Positions 1 to 6,444 of a stretch of 8,498 nt of DNA are shown here, piece by piece; within the stretch, counting starts at the first letter, position 1; the number at the start of each line of letters is the position of its first letter. The notes under the pieces were generated by a model. It saw only the letters and a program-made list of their open reading frames with translations, searched no databases and was not told where the DNA came from. The stretch is from an uncultured Collinsella sp. (GTDB taxonomy: Bacteria; Actinomycetota; Coriobacteriia; Coriobacteriales; Coriobacteriaceae), in NCBI GenBank assembly GCA_958415525.1, contig CATYZE010000047.1, positions 1-8,498 on the forward strand. The letters are read 5' to 3'. The translations under genes and the position numbers were made by a program.

Positions 1-850
1 GCGTGTGGCCGGGGATGGCGACGCGGGTCTCGCGACCGGTCTTGGCCTCGATCTCCTTGGCGATGTCGTACACGATTGACGGGCTCGTACGCTCGGCGAG
101 CTTCTTCTTGTACTCCTTCTTGGACAGCGCCGCGTCCTCCTTGGAGATGGCGCCCTCGGCGACGGCCACGATGGTAAAGCGGCTGCCGGTCTCCATGCGA
201 TGCTCGATGGTCTTGATGACGTTATCCATGTCGTAGGGGATCTCGGGAATCAGGATGACGTCCGCGCCGCCCGCGACGCCGGCATACAGCGGAATCCAAC
301 CGACCTTGTGCCCCATGATCTCGATGACAAACACGCGGCCGTGGCTCGAGGCGGTAGTGTGGATGTCGTCGATGCACTTGGTGGCGACGTCGATGGCGCT
401 CGTAAAGCCAAACGTCAGCTCGGTGCCCCAGGTGTCGTTATCGATGGTCTTGGGCAGGGCGATAACGTTGAGGCCCTCTTCGCGCAGGCGGTTGGCGGTC
501 TTGGTGGAGCCGTTGCCGCCCAGCATAAACAGGCAGTCTAGCTGCAGCTTGTGATAGGTGTGGACCATCGCGGGCACCTTCTCGACGCCGTCGGCCTCGG
601 GAATGTCCAGACGCTTGAACGGCGTACGGCTTGTGCCCAGGATGGTGCCGCCGCGGGTGAGGATGCCGCTAAAATCGGCGGGCGTCATGACGCGGAACCT
701 GCTGTAGATAAGGCCCTGGTAGCCGTCCTCAAAACCATAGATCTCAATAGGCTCTTTGCTATTGGTCATAAGCGTTTTGACAATGCCGCGCATGGTGGCG
801 TTGAGCGCCTGGCAGTCGCCGCCACTGGTAAGAAGACCGATCCTGAGCAT
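1..850 (-). CDS. pfkA: 6-phosphofructokinase (N-terminal part, 3' end outside the window)
   Basis: Phosphorylates fructose 6-phosphate to fructose 1,6-bisphosphate, the committed cytoplasmic step of glycolysis. The ATG at 850 follows a clear ribosome binding site (GGAAGGA, about six bases upstream), and 283 residues are visible of a family that is usually 320-370 long, so the C-terminus is missing. Family motifs in order: TSGGDCQALNA near residues 8-18 (phosphate-donor loop), TRGGTILGTSRTPF at 65-78, LGGNGS at 110-115, PKTIDND at 133-139 with the presumed catalytic base D137, and EIMGHKVGWIPLYAG at 177-191 (sugar-phosphate site). Gly114 corresponds to E. coli Gly104, which favours ATP. Lys134 corresponds to the Lys of pyrophosphate enzymes. 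This Gly/Lys combination is known in actinobacterial ATP-dependent enzymes, so ATP is my inference. Asn113 replaces the usual Asp of GGDG. The gene has its own promoter region and is not coupled to the gene upstream. Confidence 0.95.
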   Translation of the reverse strand, partial: MLRIGLLTSGGDCQALNATMRGIVKTLMTNSKEPIEIYGFEDGYQGLIYSRFRVMTPADFSGILTRGGTILGTSRTPFKRLDIPEADGVEKVPAMVHTYHKLQLDCLFMLGGNGSTKTANRLREEGLNVIALPKTIDNDTWGTELTFGFTSAIDVATKCIDDIHTTASSHGRVFVIEIMGHKVGWIPLYAGVAGGADVILIPEIPYDMDNVIKTIEHRMETGSRFTIVAVAEGAISKEDAALSKKEYKKKLAERTSPSIVYDIAKEIEAKTGRETRVAIPGHT

Positions 851-869
851 GATGAATCCTTCCGGGCAA

Positions 870-898
870 GTTATAACATGCGCATAAGTTTACCCCCG
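870..898 (-). promoter_or_regulatory. Candidate extended -10 promoter of pfkA
   Basis: On the minus strand TG-T-TATAAC (878 to 870) is an extended -10 box close to consensus, placed about 20 bases before the start codon at 850. No convincing -35 hexamer lies 16-18 bases upstream. That position is occupied by the G-rich arm of an inverted repeat (889-898), which fits an extended -10 promoter under the control of a bound regulator. The call rests on sequence resemblance only. Confidence 0.5.
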
Positions 899-921
899 CA
901 CACTGTTGATACGGGGGTAAA
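889..921. repeat. Perfect 10-bp inverted repeat upstream of pfkA, operator-like
   Basis: TTTACCCCCG (889-898) and CGGGGGTAAA (912-921) are perfect inverted copies separated by 13 bases. Neither strand has a T-run after the stem, so it does not look like an intrinsic terminator. It sits at the -35 region and just upstream of the candidate extended -10 of pfkA, the usual place for a dimeric regulator site. I do not recognise the regulator. Confidence 0.55.
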
Positions 922-939
922 ACGTGTTAGCTCAAGCGT

Positions 940-987
940 ATAGAAATGTAAACAACGCCAGGCGAGCGTAAAGTCGACGGGCCTGGC
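940..987 (-). terminator. Probable intrinsic terminator after the choloylglycine-hydrolase-family gene
   Basis: A few bases after the stop codon at 991-993, the minus strand reads GCCAGGC (987-981), a 17-base loop, then GCCTGGC (963-957), giving a 7-bp GC-rich stem. It is followed by the T-rich stretch GTTGTTTACATTTC. The large loop and interrupted T-tract make it an imperfect but plausible Rho-independent terminator that separates this gene from pfkA. Confidence 0.5.
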
Positions 988-990
988 TCC

Positions 991-2076
991 TTACAGTGCG
1001 AATGCGTCGATGTCGCCCCAGTGGCGGCGCAGCGTGATGGCGGCAGCAGGCTCGGTGTTGTCAAAGACGACCGACCACTGCGTGTTGCTGGTGATGTCTT
1101 CCGGATTGGGCTCTTGCGCTGCAGCGCGTAGGGCCTTCCAAGCGACTGCCTCGTCTTGGGCGCCGGTATGGGCGTCGAGGACATTGGCGATTGCGGCGGC
1201 GCGCTCTTTACCATGGCCTAGCTCGCCATTCTTTTGGTTGGGCAGCACTTCGTCGCCATAGCAGGCGTAGAAGTTCGTAACCTGGGTTACAGGAGTCGCT
1301 TTGAAAGCGCGGTCCGGATCGCGCGGATCCCACTCTACTACGCGCGCGTCACCGGCGGCGTCGTTTATAAAGAAGTGGTAATCGCGTCCTGCCATGGCGT
1401 GCATGTCGTAGGCGGAAAGCAGGTCGACAGCTTCTTGCGTGGTGGCGGCACGGTCGAGCACCAGACGGATGGCGAGCGAGGTATTGATGACGGGGCGCTG
1501 CGTGTCCTGGTCACAGGGCTTGGAATCCAGGGTGAGTACGGCAATGGACACACCGCATTCGTTAACACCGTCTAGCTGGGCAAACGGGCCCATGAGTGCG
1601 GCGGCGCGTCCGGCGACGGAGTCAAGCGGAGTGTTATCGCCCAGGTTGTTAAGGGCGGCAAACCCGATGGAGGCATAGCCGCCGCGTGGGTGATCGCGCA
1701 CCAGCAGCGCCGAGGTGTCGTCCTTAAAGTCGTAATTGCGACCGGTACGCACACGGCCTTCGGCATCTACGGCGACAAAAGCGCTGCAGGCAAACTGGGG
1801 CGCCTGGACACGTGCCGGCACACCGGGCAGCACCTGTGCCACCACGGCATCGATGTAGGCCTGGTCGTCGCGCGCGCCAGCGGCGATGATGCGATCAAAA
1901 TCGTAGTCGTAGGCAATGTCGATTGCGTACAGGTCATAGCCATCCGCGTAGCCGGTCAAGCGTTTGAGCGACGCGGCGGACTTGATTTGCTTGTGATAAA
2001 CGATACCGGTGGCAGCGGCAAGGCCGACGGCGACTCCCGCGACACCGCAGGCGATAGCAATGTTACGTGGCTTCAT
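991..2076 (-). CDS. Membrane-anchored linear amide C-N hydrolase, choloylglycine hydrolase family
   Basis: A 361-residue N-terminal-nucleophile hydrolase, of the family that cleaves linear amide bonds (bile salt hydrolase, penicillin V acylase, acyl-amide hydrolases). The ATG at 2076 was chosen because GAGAGGAG lies 6-7 bases upstream; an in-frame upstream start at 2127 has no such site. Residues about 5-27 form a hydrophobic signal or anchor segment. FACSAF places the presumed nucleophile at Cys97. GRNYDF follows with Arg113 and Asp116, at exactly the +16 and +19 offsets of Arg18 and Asp21 from Cys2 in bile salt hydrolases. DGVNECGVSIAVL near 170-183 matches the next conserved block. In known members the Cys becomes N-terminal by processing. 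Here about 96 residues precede it, so either long propeptide removal or a variant mechanism is needed. The substrate cannot be read from the sequence; bile salts are only one possibility. The gene is monocistronic, with its own promoter and terminator. Confidence 0.85.
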   Translation of the reverse strand: MKPRNIAIACGVAGVAVGLAAATGIVYHKQIKSAASLKRLTGYADGYDLYAIDIAYDYDFDRIIAAGARDDQAYIDAVVAQVLPGVPARVQAPQFACSAFVAVDAEGRVRTGRNYDFKDDTSALLVRDHPRGGYASIGFAALNNLGDNTPLDSVAGRAAALMGPFAQLDGVNECGVSIAVLTLDSKPCDQDTQRPVINTSLAIRLVLDRAATTQEAVDLLSAYDMHAMAGRDYHFFINDAAGDARVVEWDPRDPDRAFKATPVTQVTNFYACYGDEVLPNQKNGELGHGKERAAAIANVLDAHTGAQDEAVAWKALRAAAQEPNPEDITSNTQWSVVFDNTEPAAAITLRRHWGDIDAFAL

Positions 2077-2097
2077 GACGGCTCCTCTCGAAGCATT

Positions 2098-2127
2098 GAT
2101 ATAGGCATTATCGCAAACGACATGCAA
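2098..2127 (-). promoter_or_regulatory. Candidate promoter of the choloylglycine-hydrolase-family gene
   Basis: The minus strand shows TTGCAT (2127-2122), an 18-base spacer, then TATATC (2103-2098), upstream of the ribosome binding site at 2081-2090 and the start at 2076. An alternative -10, GATAAT (2112-2107), is nearer consensus but lacks a good -35. The 93-base gap after the preceding operon makes a promoter here likely, though its exact boxes are uncertain. Confidence 0.35.
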
Positions 2128-2169
2128 GTCACATGCCGCATTCCGGCGAGTGGCATGGCATGCCGAGCC

Positions 2170-3708
2170 CTAGAGCAGCGCAATCGCAACGATGCAGCAT
2201 CCGAGCGCCAGAACAGCAAGGTCTGCCCGATTAAAGCGATAGTCGCGCAGACAGGTTCTGCTGACAGGTGGGCGCGTTCCATATTCGCGGTTGACCATAG
2301 CGAGCGCGAGCGTGTCGGAGCGGCGCAGCGCACTACTAAATAAAGGTGTTATGACAGGGACAAGGGCGCGTGCACGCTGCAGGGGTGAGGGACTGTCAAA
2401 GCGCGCCAAGCGCGCTTCCTGAGCGGCCTTGATACGATTGAACTCTTCGATAAGCACGGGGACAAAACGAAGCGTGAGCTGTATGGCGACGGTGGCATCG
2501 TCGGTGCGCAGGCCAAAACGGGCGAGGGGCCTCAGAAGCGCCGCGGTGCCATCGGCGAGTGCGGTGGGGGAGGTGGTCGCCATGAGTGTCGATGTCCCCA
2601 GCATAATGAGGGCAAAACGCAGCACGCAGAGCGCGCCAAAGAGCAGACCTCCCGAGGTGATCTGCACGGGTCCCGCCTGCAGCAGCAGAGTCCCCGATGC
2701 CGTAAAGAGTGCGTTGAAGACCAGGACAAACCCCATAAGCCAGCGAAATGGCCTGAGGGCACGAAGTGCCTGGCGCATCGAGCTGCCGCTTGCGGCGAGC
2801 GAGGCGAATGCGGTGAGCGCGACGGCGGCAAGGACGCCGGGCTGCTGGGCGATAAAGCCGGCAATCATAAAGAGCATGCAGAATACAAGCTTGGTGGCGG
2901 GGTGCAGCAGGTGAACGAGGCTTGACCCCGGACGAAAGATGCCAAACGAGACCGCCTTGGATGCCAACGGGGTATGTCCGGTTTCCACGGGACGTGTGGC
3001 CGTTACGCCAACGGATGCCACCTGGATGCCCTCGGAACTTTGCGGCAGCAGCAAGCCGTCCTGCAGTCGAAAGGCCTTGTCGCAGATACTCAGCACACGC
3101 GAATCGTGCGTGGCGATTACAATGCCGCGGCCGTGGCGTGCGAGTTGAGCCAAGCGCTCGAGCAGCAGCCGGTGGGCGCGGGGATCGAGTCCAGCGCTGG
3201 GCTCGTCGAGCAGCAAATACGGTGTCTCGAGTGCAAGCATATCGGCAACGGCGATGCGGCGCTGCTCTCCGCCAGAATGGGCAAAGGGGCTTGTGTCGCC
3301 GATAGCGGCGAGATCAAACCCGACGCTGGCGAGCGATGTGCTAACGCGTCGCTTGACCTCGGCTTCGTCCAGTCCAAGATTGCGGGGGCCAAACGCCACC
3401 TCGTCAAAGACCGTGGCGGCAAAAAACTGCTGCTCGGGGCGTTGCTGCACGAGTGCCACGGTTTTGCGGTACGTACGAAGTTCATCCGCCGTGGGGTGTG
3501 TGCCAAGCGCGGTGCCGTCCGCCACGACAGACCCCGCCTGCACGGCAAGCGCTCCGGCAAGGGCACGCAGCAGCGTTGACTTACCGGAGCCAGAGGCGCC
3601 TGCGATACCGATCACGCTGCCAGGCCTAATTTCCAACGAAACACGAGATAGGGTACAGGTGTCTGCTTCGGGATGGCGGACGGTTATGTTTGAGCAGGTT
3701 AACGACAC
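2170..3708 (-). CDS. ECF-type transporter fusion: ABC ATPase (EcfA) + transmembrane EcfT domain
   Basis: A 512-residue fusion of an energy-coupling-factor ATPase with the membrane coupling protein EcfT. ATPase domain, about residues 1-225: Walker A GASGSGKST (37-45), Q-loop with QQRPEQQ near 88-94, signature HSGGEQRR (144-151), Walker B LLLDEPSAGLD (165-175) and switch His201. A linker of about 40 residues leads to the EcfT domain (about 265-512), which opens with LLHPATKL and has several hydrophobic segments, ending in one at about 497-512. The two EcfT coupling helices are present, but their usual Ala-Arg-Gly motifs are altered (EARLARF near 431-437; MVNREYG at 471-477). I chose the GTG at 3708 because GGAGGA precedes it and MSLTCSNITV matches the normal ATPase N-terminus; an ATG at 3726 is the alternative. 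It overlaps the end of the upstream gene by 10 bases. It probably works with that fusion as one importer. It is the last gene of the run. Confidence 0.88.
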   Translation of the reverse strand: MSLTCSNITVRHPEADTCTLSRVSLEIRPGSVIGIAGASGSGKSTLLRALAGALAVQAGSVVADGTALGTHPTADELRTYRKTVALVQQRPEQQFFAATVFDEVAFGPRNLGLDEAEVKRRVSTSLASVGFDLAAIGDTSPFAHSGGEQRRIAVADMLALETPYLLLDEPSAGLDPRAHRLLLERLAQLARHGRGIVIATHDSRVLSICDKAFRLQDGLLLPQSSEGIQVASVGVTATRPVETGHTPLASKAVSFGIFRPGSSLVHLLHPATKLVFCMLFMIAGFIAQQPGVLAAVALTAFASLAASGSSMRQALRALRPFRWLMGFVLVFNALFTASGTLLLQAGPVQITSGGLLFGALCVLRFALIMLGTSTLMATTSPTALADGTAALLRPLARFGLRTDDATVAIQLTLRFVPVLIEEFNRIKAAQEARLARFDSPSPLQRARALVPVITPLFSSALRRSDTLALAMVNREYGTRPPVSRTCLRDYRFNRADLAVLALGCCIVAIALL

Positions 3709-4856
3709 AGTTCCTCCAGGCCGCATCGAATGAGCAGATCGCGCTGGTCGGCAAGATCTTGCACGGCACCCAGGTATGCGATGGCGCCCGCCTCGAAGAC
3801 GGCGACTCGGTCGGCGCGCGCGACCTCGTCGAGCAGCTGCGTGACCTGGATCACGGCAACATCGCGCTGGCAAAGATGATCGATGAGATCATTGACGGCC
3901 TCGCGGGCGGTCTCGTCGAGCATGGCGGTCGTCTCGTCAAAAATCATGAGCGAAGGGGTGAGCGCAACCAATCCCGACGCCGCTACGCGTTGTTTTTGGC
4001 CGCCCGAGAGCGTGGCGACATCGCGTTGCTCAAGCTCGACAATGCCAAGCTCGTTGAGTGCCTGCAAGACTTCTGAACGCATTTCGTCGCGGGGGACACC
4101 GCGGTTTTCGAGTCCAAAGGCGATGTCGTCTCGCACGATTGGAGCGACGATCTGGTTATCGGGATCCTGAAAAGCAAGGCCTACGGTGCCCTGCACGCAC
4201 ATAGCGTGCCCGTTCACGTCTTTGAGCAGCCCCGCAAGCTCGAGTGCACAGGTGCTTTTGCCACTGCCGTTGGTGCCGACAAAGGCGATGCGCTCTCCTG
4301 CCACGATATTGGCGGCAAGTGCAGCGCAATCGACGGAGGGACGTGTGTCATCGGCTTGCTCAATACCGGCGAGCGCACCTTCTGCCACCGCGCCCGTAAT
4401 GCCGCCGGTGACGCAGGCGGCGACGCCCAGAACGCCCAGATTGATAAAGACTGCCGGGGTCTGCAGCGCCATGGCGGCAACGCCCAGCTGGCCTACATTG
4501 TGCAGCACGGCGGCAAGCATGCTCACGGGCACCAAGCCAACACCCGGCACGGCAGCAAGGGCGACCATGCCGATAAAGGCGAGGACCGTGCCGCCCAGGC
4601 TATAGGCGAGCATCATGGGCGAACCAAACAAAAAGCCCGATGCAAAGACCTTGACGAGCGCAACGGCACCGGCGCTTTTGGCATCGAGCGTATAGAGCGC
4701 GACGACTACGGCCACGTTGGCAAGGCCCAGTTTAATGCCGGGCACCGCGACGGGCAGCGGAATCATGGTCTCCAGATAGGACAGCACCAATGCGCAGGCG
4801 CACAACAGCGAAACGCGCGCCAGGCGGCGAGTGTGCTCGATATCGACCATCTCCAC
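3699..4856 (-). CDS. Fusion of a Gx-family (heptaprenyl diphosphate synthase component I-like) membrane domain with an ECF-type ABC ATPase
   Basis: A 385-residue protein. Residues about 10-165 are a hydrophobic membrane domain with IKLGLANVAVVVALY (41-55), FASGFLFGSPMMLAYSLGGT (71-90) and a conserved LHNVGQL (118-124). This pattern is typical of the Gx transporter / Hpre_diP_synt_I family, which resembles ECF substrate-binding (S) components. Residues about 185-385 form an ABC ATPase: Walker A GTNGSGKST (194-202), Q-loop FQDPDNQ (229-235), signature LSGGQKQR (283-290) and Walker B LMIFDETTAMLD (303-314). The switch position is Gln340 rather than His. Only about 20 residues separate the membrane domain from the Walker A strand, so the usual N-terminal beta strands and A-loop aromatic are largely missing. 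The GTG start at 4856 is four bases after the upstream stop and has no ribosome binding site, suggesting translational coupling; the ATG at 4850 is an alternative. Homologues sit beside NusG-II and ApbE genes in flavin electron-transfer loci. The substrate is unknown. Confidence 0.85.
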   Translation of the reverse strand: MEMVDIEHTRRLARVSLLCACALVLSYLETMIPLPVAVPGIKLGLANVAVVVALYTLDAKSAGAVALVKVFASGFLFGSPMMLAYSLGGTVLAFIGMVALAAVPGVGLVPVSMLAAVLHNVGQLGVAAMALQTPAVFINLGVLGVAACVTGGITGAVAEGALAGIEQADDTRPSVDCAALAANIVAGERIAFVGTNGSGKSTCALELAGLLKDVNGHAMCVQGTVGLAFQDPDNQIVAPIVRDDIAFGLENRGVPRDEMRSEVLQALNELGIVELEQRDVATLSGGQKQRVAASGLVALTPSLMIFDETTAMLDETAREAVNDLIDHLCQRDVAVIQVTQLLDEVARADRVAVFEAGAIAYLGAVQDLADQRDLLIRCGLEELCR

Positions 4857-4859
4857 GGA

Positions 4860-5273
4860 TTAGCGCCCCACTACGTCGTAGGTGGTCTCGGCGCTCGCGT
4901 CGACGATATCGACGGTAAGCTTGTGCGGAAGGCAGACAATTTGCTCCCCGGCAGCGTCAATCCAGCCCTGGTGCACGCAGTCCTGGTTGGGACAGTCTGC
5001 TTCCTCGACGTGCACGCGGCCGTCTTTGATTTCGATGAGGTTGGTTCCCAAGTCGGTCGTAACGCCCTTGGTCGTGTTCTGGCTCAGAGGAAGCTCGTAG
5101 ACGTTTTGCTCTCCATCGCGGATAACGACCGTGGCCATATCGGCGTTCGTGTTTGCTCCCATCAGACGCGTGGCGACCAAGCCGACGCAGGCGATGGCCG
5201 CTATCGCCAAAACCAGGATGAGGTTGAGTCTTTTGTTGTCGCGCCCATCGCGCGCACCTTTGCGCTTGACCAT
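4860..5273 (-). CDS. Membrane-anchored NusG domain II-containing protein
   Basis: A 137-residue protein with a basic N-terminus, one transmembrane segment at about 17-36, and an extracytoplasmic NusG-domain-II-like fold. The diagnostic part is DCPNQDCVHQGWI (93-105) followed by IVCLPHKLTVDI (112-123), with Cys94, Cys99 and Cys114 as conserved cysteines. Despite the name this is not the transcription factor NusG. Small proteins of this type recur next to Gx-family and ApbE genes, including flavin-based electron-transfer loci such as that of Listeria, where I recall a similar protein as EetA (name from memory, so no symbol given). Its biochemical role is unknown. Two ATGs are adjacent (5276 and 5273). 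AGGAG, which overlaps the apbE stop codon, is five bases from the second and two from the first, so the second is preferred. It is tightly coupled to its neighbours on both sides. Confidence 0.85.
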   Translation of the reverse strand: MVKRKGARDGRDNKRLNLILVLAIAAIACVGLVATRLMGANTNADMATVVIRDGEQNVYELPLSQNTTKGVTTDLGTNLIEIKDGRVHVEEADCPNQDCVHQGWIDAAGEQIVCLPHKLTVDIVDASAETTYDVVGR

Positions 5274-5281
5274 CATGGCTC

Positions 5282-6355
5282 CTAGTCCTGCAAGATCTTG
5301 AACGTCGAGCCGTCGCTCTTGGTGGCGCGATCGTCCATATCGACTAAAACGCCGTCTTCAAAGCGCTCATCGCTTTCGATGAGCTCCATGGCGCGGTCGT
5401 GGCCGAGCAAAAACAGGATGGTAGAGTAGGCGTCCCCAAGCACGGATTTCTTGGTCATAATCGAGGCGCTCTTGAGGTCGGTGGCGGCGGGGTAGCCCGT
5501 TTTGGGGTCGAGGATGTGGTAGTAGAACGTGCCGTCCTGCTCAAAGCCGCGCTCATAGAGGCCGCTCGTCACAAGGGAGCGGTTGCGCGTCTTGACGGTG
5601 GCGAGCACGTCGTCCTGCGCGCCGTTGGGGTCTTGCACGCCCACGTTCCAGGCGTCGCCGTCAAAGCTTTTGCCCATCACGTAGACGTTGCCGCCCAGGC
5701 TGATGGAAGCATCTCTGACGCCGCTCTTCTTAAAGAGCGCCACGAGGTCGTCGGTGATGTAGCCCTTGGCGATACCACCCAAGTCGAGCTTGGCCTCGGG
5801 GTCGGAGAGGGTGACGGTGGTACCGTCGACCGTGATGGTGCGATAGTCGACATGGGGCAGTGCCGCCTGGATGTCCTCATCTGCGGGCTTGACCTCGTTG
5901 TCAAAATCCCAGAGGCTCGAGACGGCGCCGATGGTGATGTCAAAGAGCCCGTCGGACTCCTCGGCGTAGCGGATGGCTGCTTCGATGACCTCGGCGGTCT
6001 CGTGCGCGACTTCCACGGGCTTGCCGCCTGCATTGTTGATGTTCCAGATATCCGAGCCCTCCACGGTGCGCGAGAACTTGTTCTCAAAGTAGGTGCAGCG
6101 GTCGGCGACCTCGTCCATGACCTTTTTGCTGCATTGGGCGCTGATATTCACGACAGTGTCGAAGACAAAGAGCGTCGTGCTCTGCACCTTGGGCGAGCTG
6201 TCGGAGCCCGCGGAGCCCGCTTTGGACGCGGTTACAGAGCCCGAGTCGCCCTGCGTGCCCGAGCAGCCGGTAAGTGCACCGGCGCAAGAGACGAGGGCCC
6301 CGCCTGCGAGGGCGATAAACGTGCGGCGGTCGATGGTGTGGGGGGTCTGGATCAT
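5282..6355 (-). CDS. apbE: FAD:protein FMN transferase, ApbE-family lipoprotein
   Basis: Transfers FMN from FAD onto a Thr (or Ser) of FMN-binding-domain proteins outside the cytoplasmic membrane; the likely targets are the FMN-binding proteins encoded upstream. The protein has 357 residues, normal for the family. Residues 10-31 form a lipoprotein signal with twin arginines (DRRTFIAL) and two possible lipoboxes, LVSC (Cys24) and LTGC (Cys31). A Ser/Gly-rich linker follows to about residue 55. Family motifs are FDTVVNISA (65-73), LDLGGIAKGYITDD (190-203), SLGGNVYVMG (219-228), TSGLYERGF (263-271), HILDPKTGYPA (280-290) and the metal/flavin-site GDAYST (307-312). The ATG at 6355 has only a weak purine-rich stretch upstream. 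The 89 bases to the preceding gene are the largest gap in the run and show no clear promoter or hairpin, so it is probably still in the operon. Confidence 0.95.
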   Translation of the reverse strand: MIQTPHTIDRRTFIALAGGALVSCAGALTGCSGTQGDSGSVTASKAGSAGSDSSPKVQSTTLFVFDTVVNISAQCSKKVMDEVADRCTYFENKFSRTVEGSDIWNINNAGGKPVEVAHETAEVIEAAIRYAEESDGLFDITIGAVSSLWDFDNEVKPADEDIQAALPHVDYRTITVDGTTVTLSDPEAKLDLGGIAKGYITDDLVALFKKSGVRDASISLGGNVYVMGKSFDGDAWNVGVQDPNGAQDDVLATVKTRNRSLVTSGLYERGFEQDGTFYYHILDPKTGYPAATDLKSASIMTKKSVLGDAYSTILFLLGHDRAMELIESDERFEDGVLVDMDDRATKSDGSTFKILQD

Positions 6356-6444
6356 GGTGAGCTTTCTGGTCGGTGGCGTTACGGATGAGCCTGCGCCTGC
6401 ACGACTCGGTGTTGACGGGGTGCCGGGCCGCGGGTGCGCGTGCC

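Noticed and set aside
889..921. The inverted repeat upstream of pfkA read as a transcription terminator
   Set aside because: Neither strand has a T-run after the stem, and a better terminator candidate with a T-rich tail lies at 940-987.
2077..2169. A terminator for the electron-transfer operon in the gap after 2170
   Set aside because: The region has repeated GCATG/CATGC words that can pair, but no stable GC stem followed by T residues, so no terminator can be called.
3709..3873. N-terminal extension of the ATPase-EcfT fusion up to 3873
   Set aside because: The extra residues are Arg/Pro/Cys-rich out-of-frame sequence inside the upstream ATPase gene. The ATPase fold starts naturally at the GTG at 3708.
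4206..5285. Long plus-strand open frame (359 codons)
   Set aside because: It lies antisense across the Gx-ATPase and NusG-II genes, has no recognisable domain and a His/Arg/Gly-rich shadow composition; the minus-strand frames carry clear family motifs.
5399..6388. Plus-strand open frame (329 codons) opposite apbE
   Set aside because: It mirrors the ApbE coding frame in GC-rich DNA; its Val/Gly/Ala/Asp-rich translation matches no family.
6356..6444. An internal promoter or RNA element in the 89-base gap before apbE
   Set aside because: No -10/-35 pair, hairpin with T-run or riboswitch-like structure could be made out by eye.
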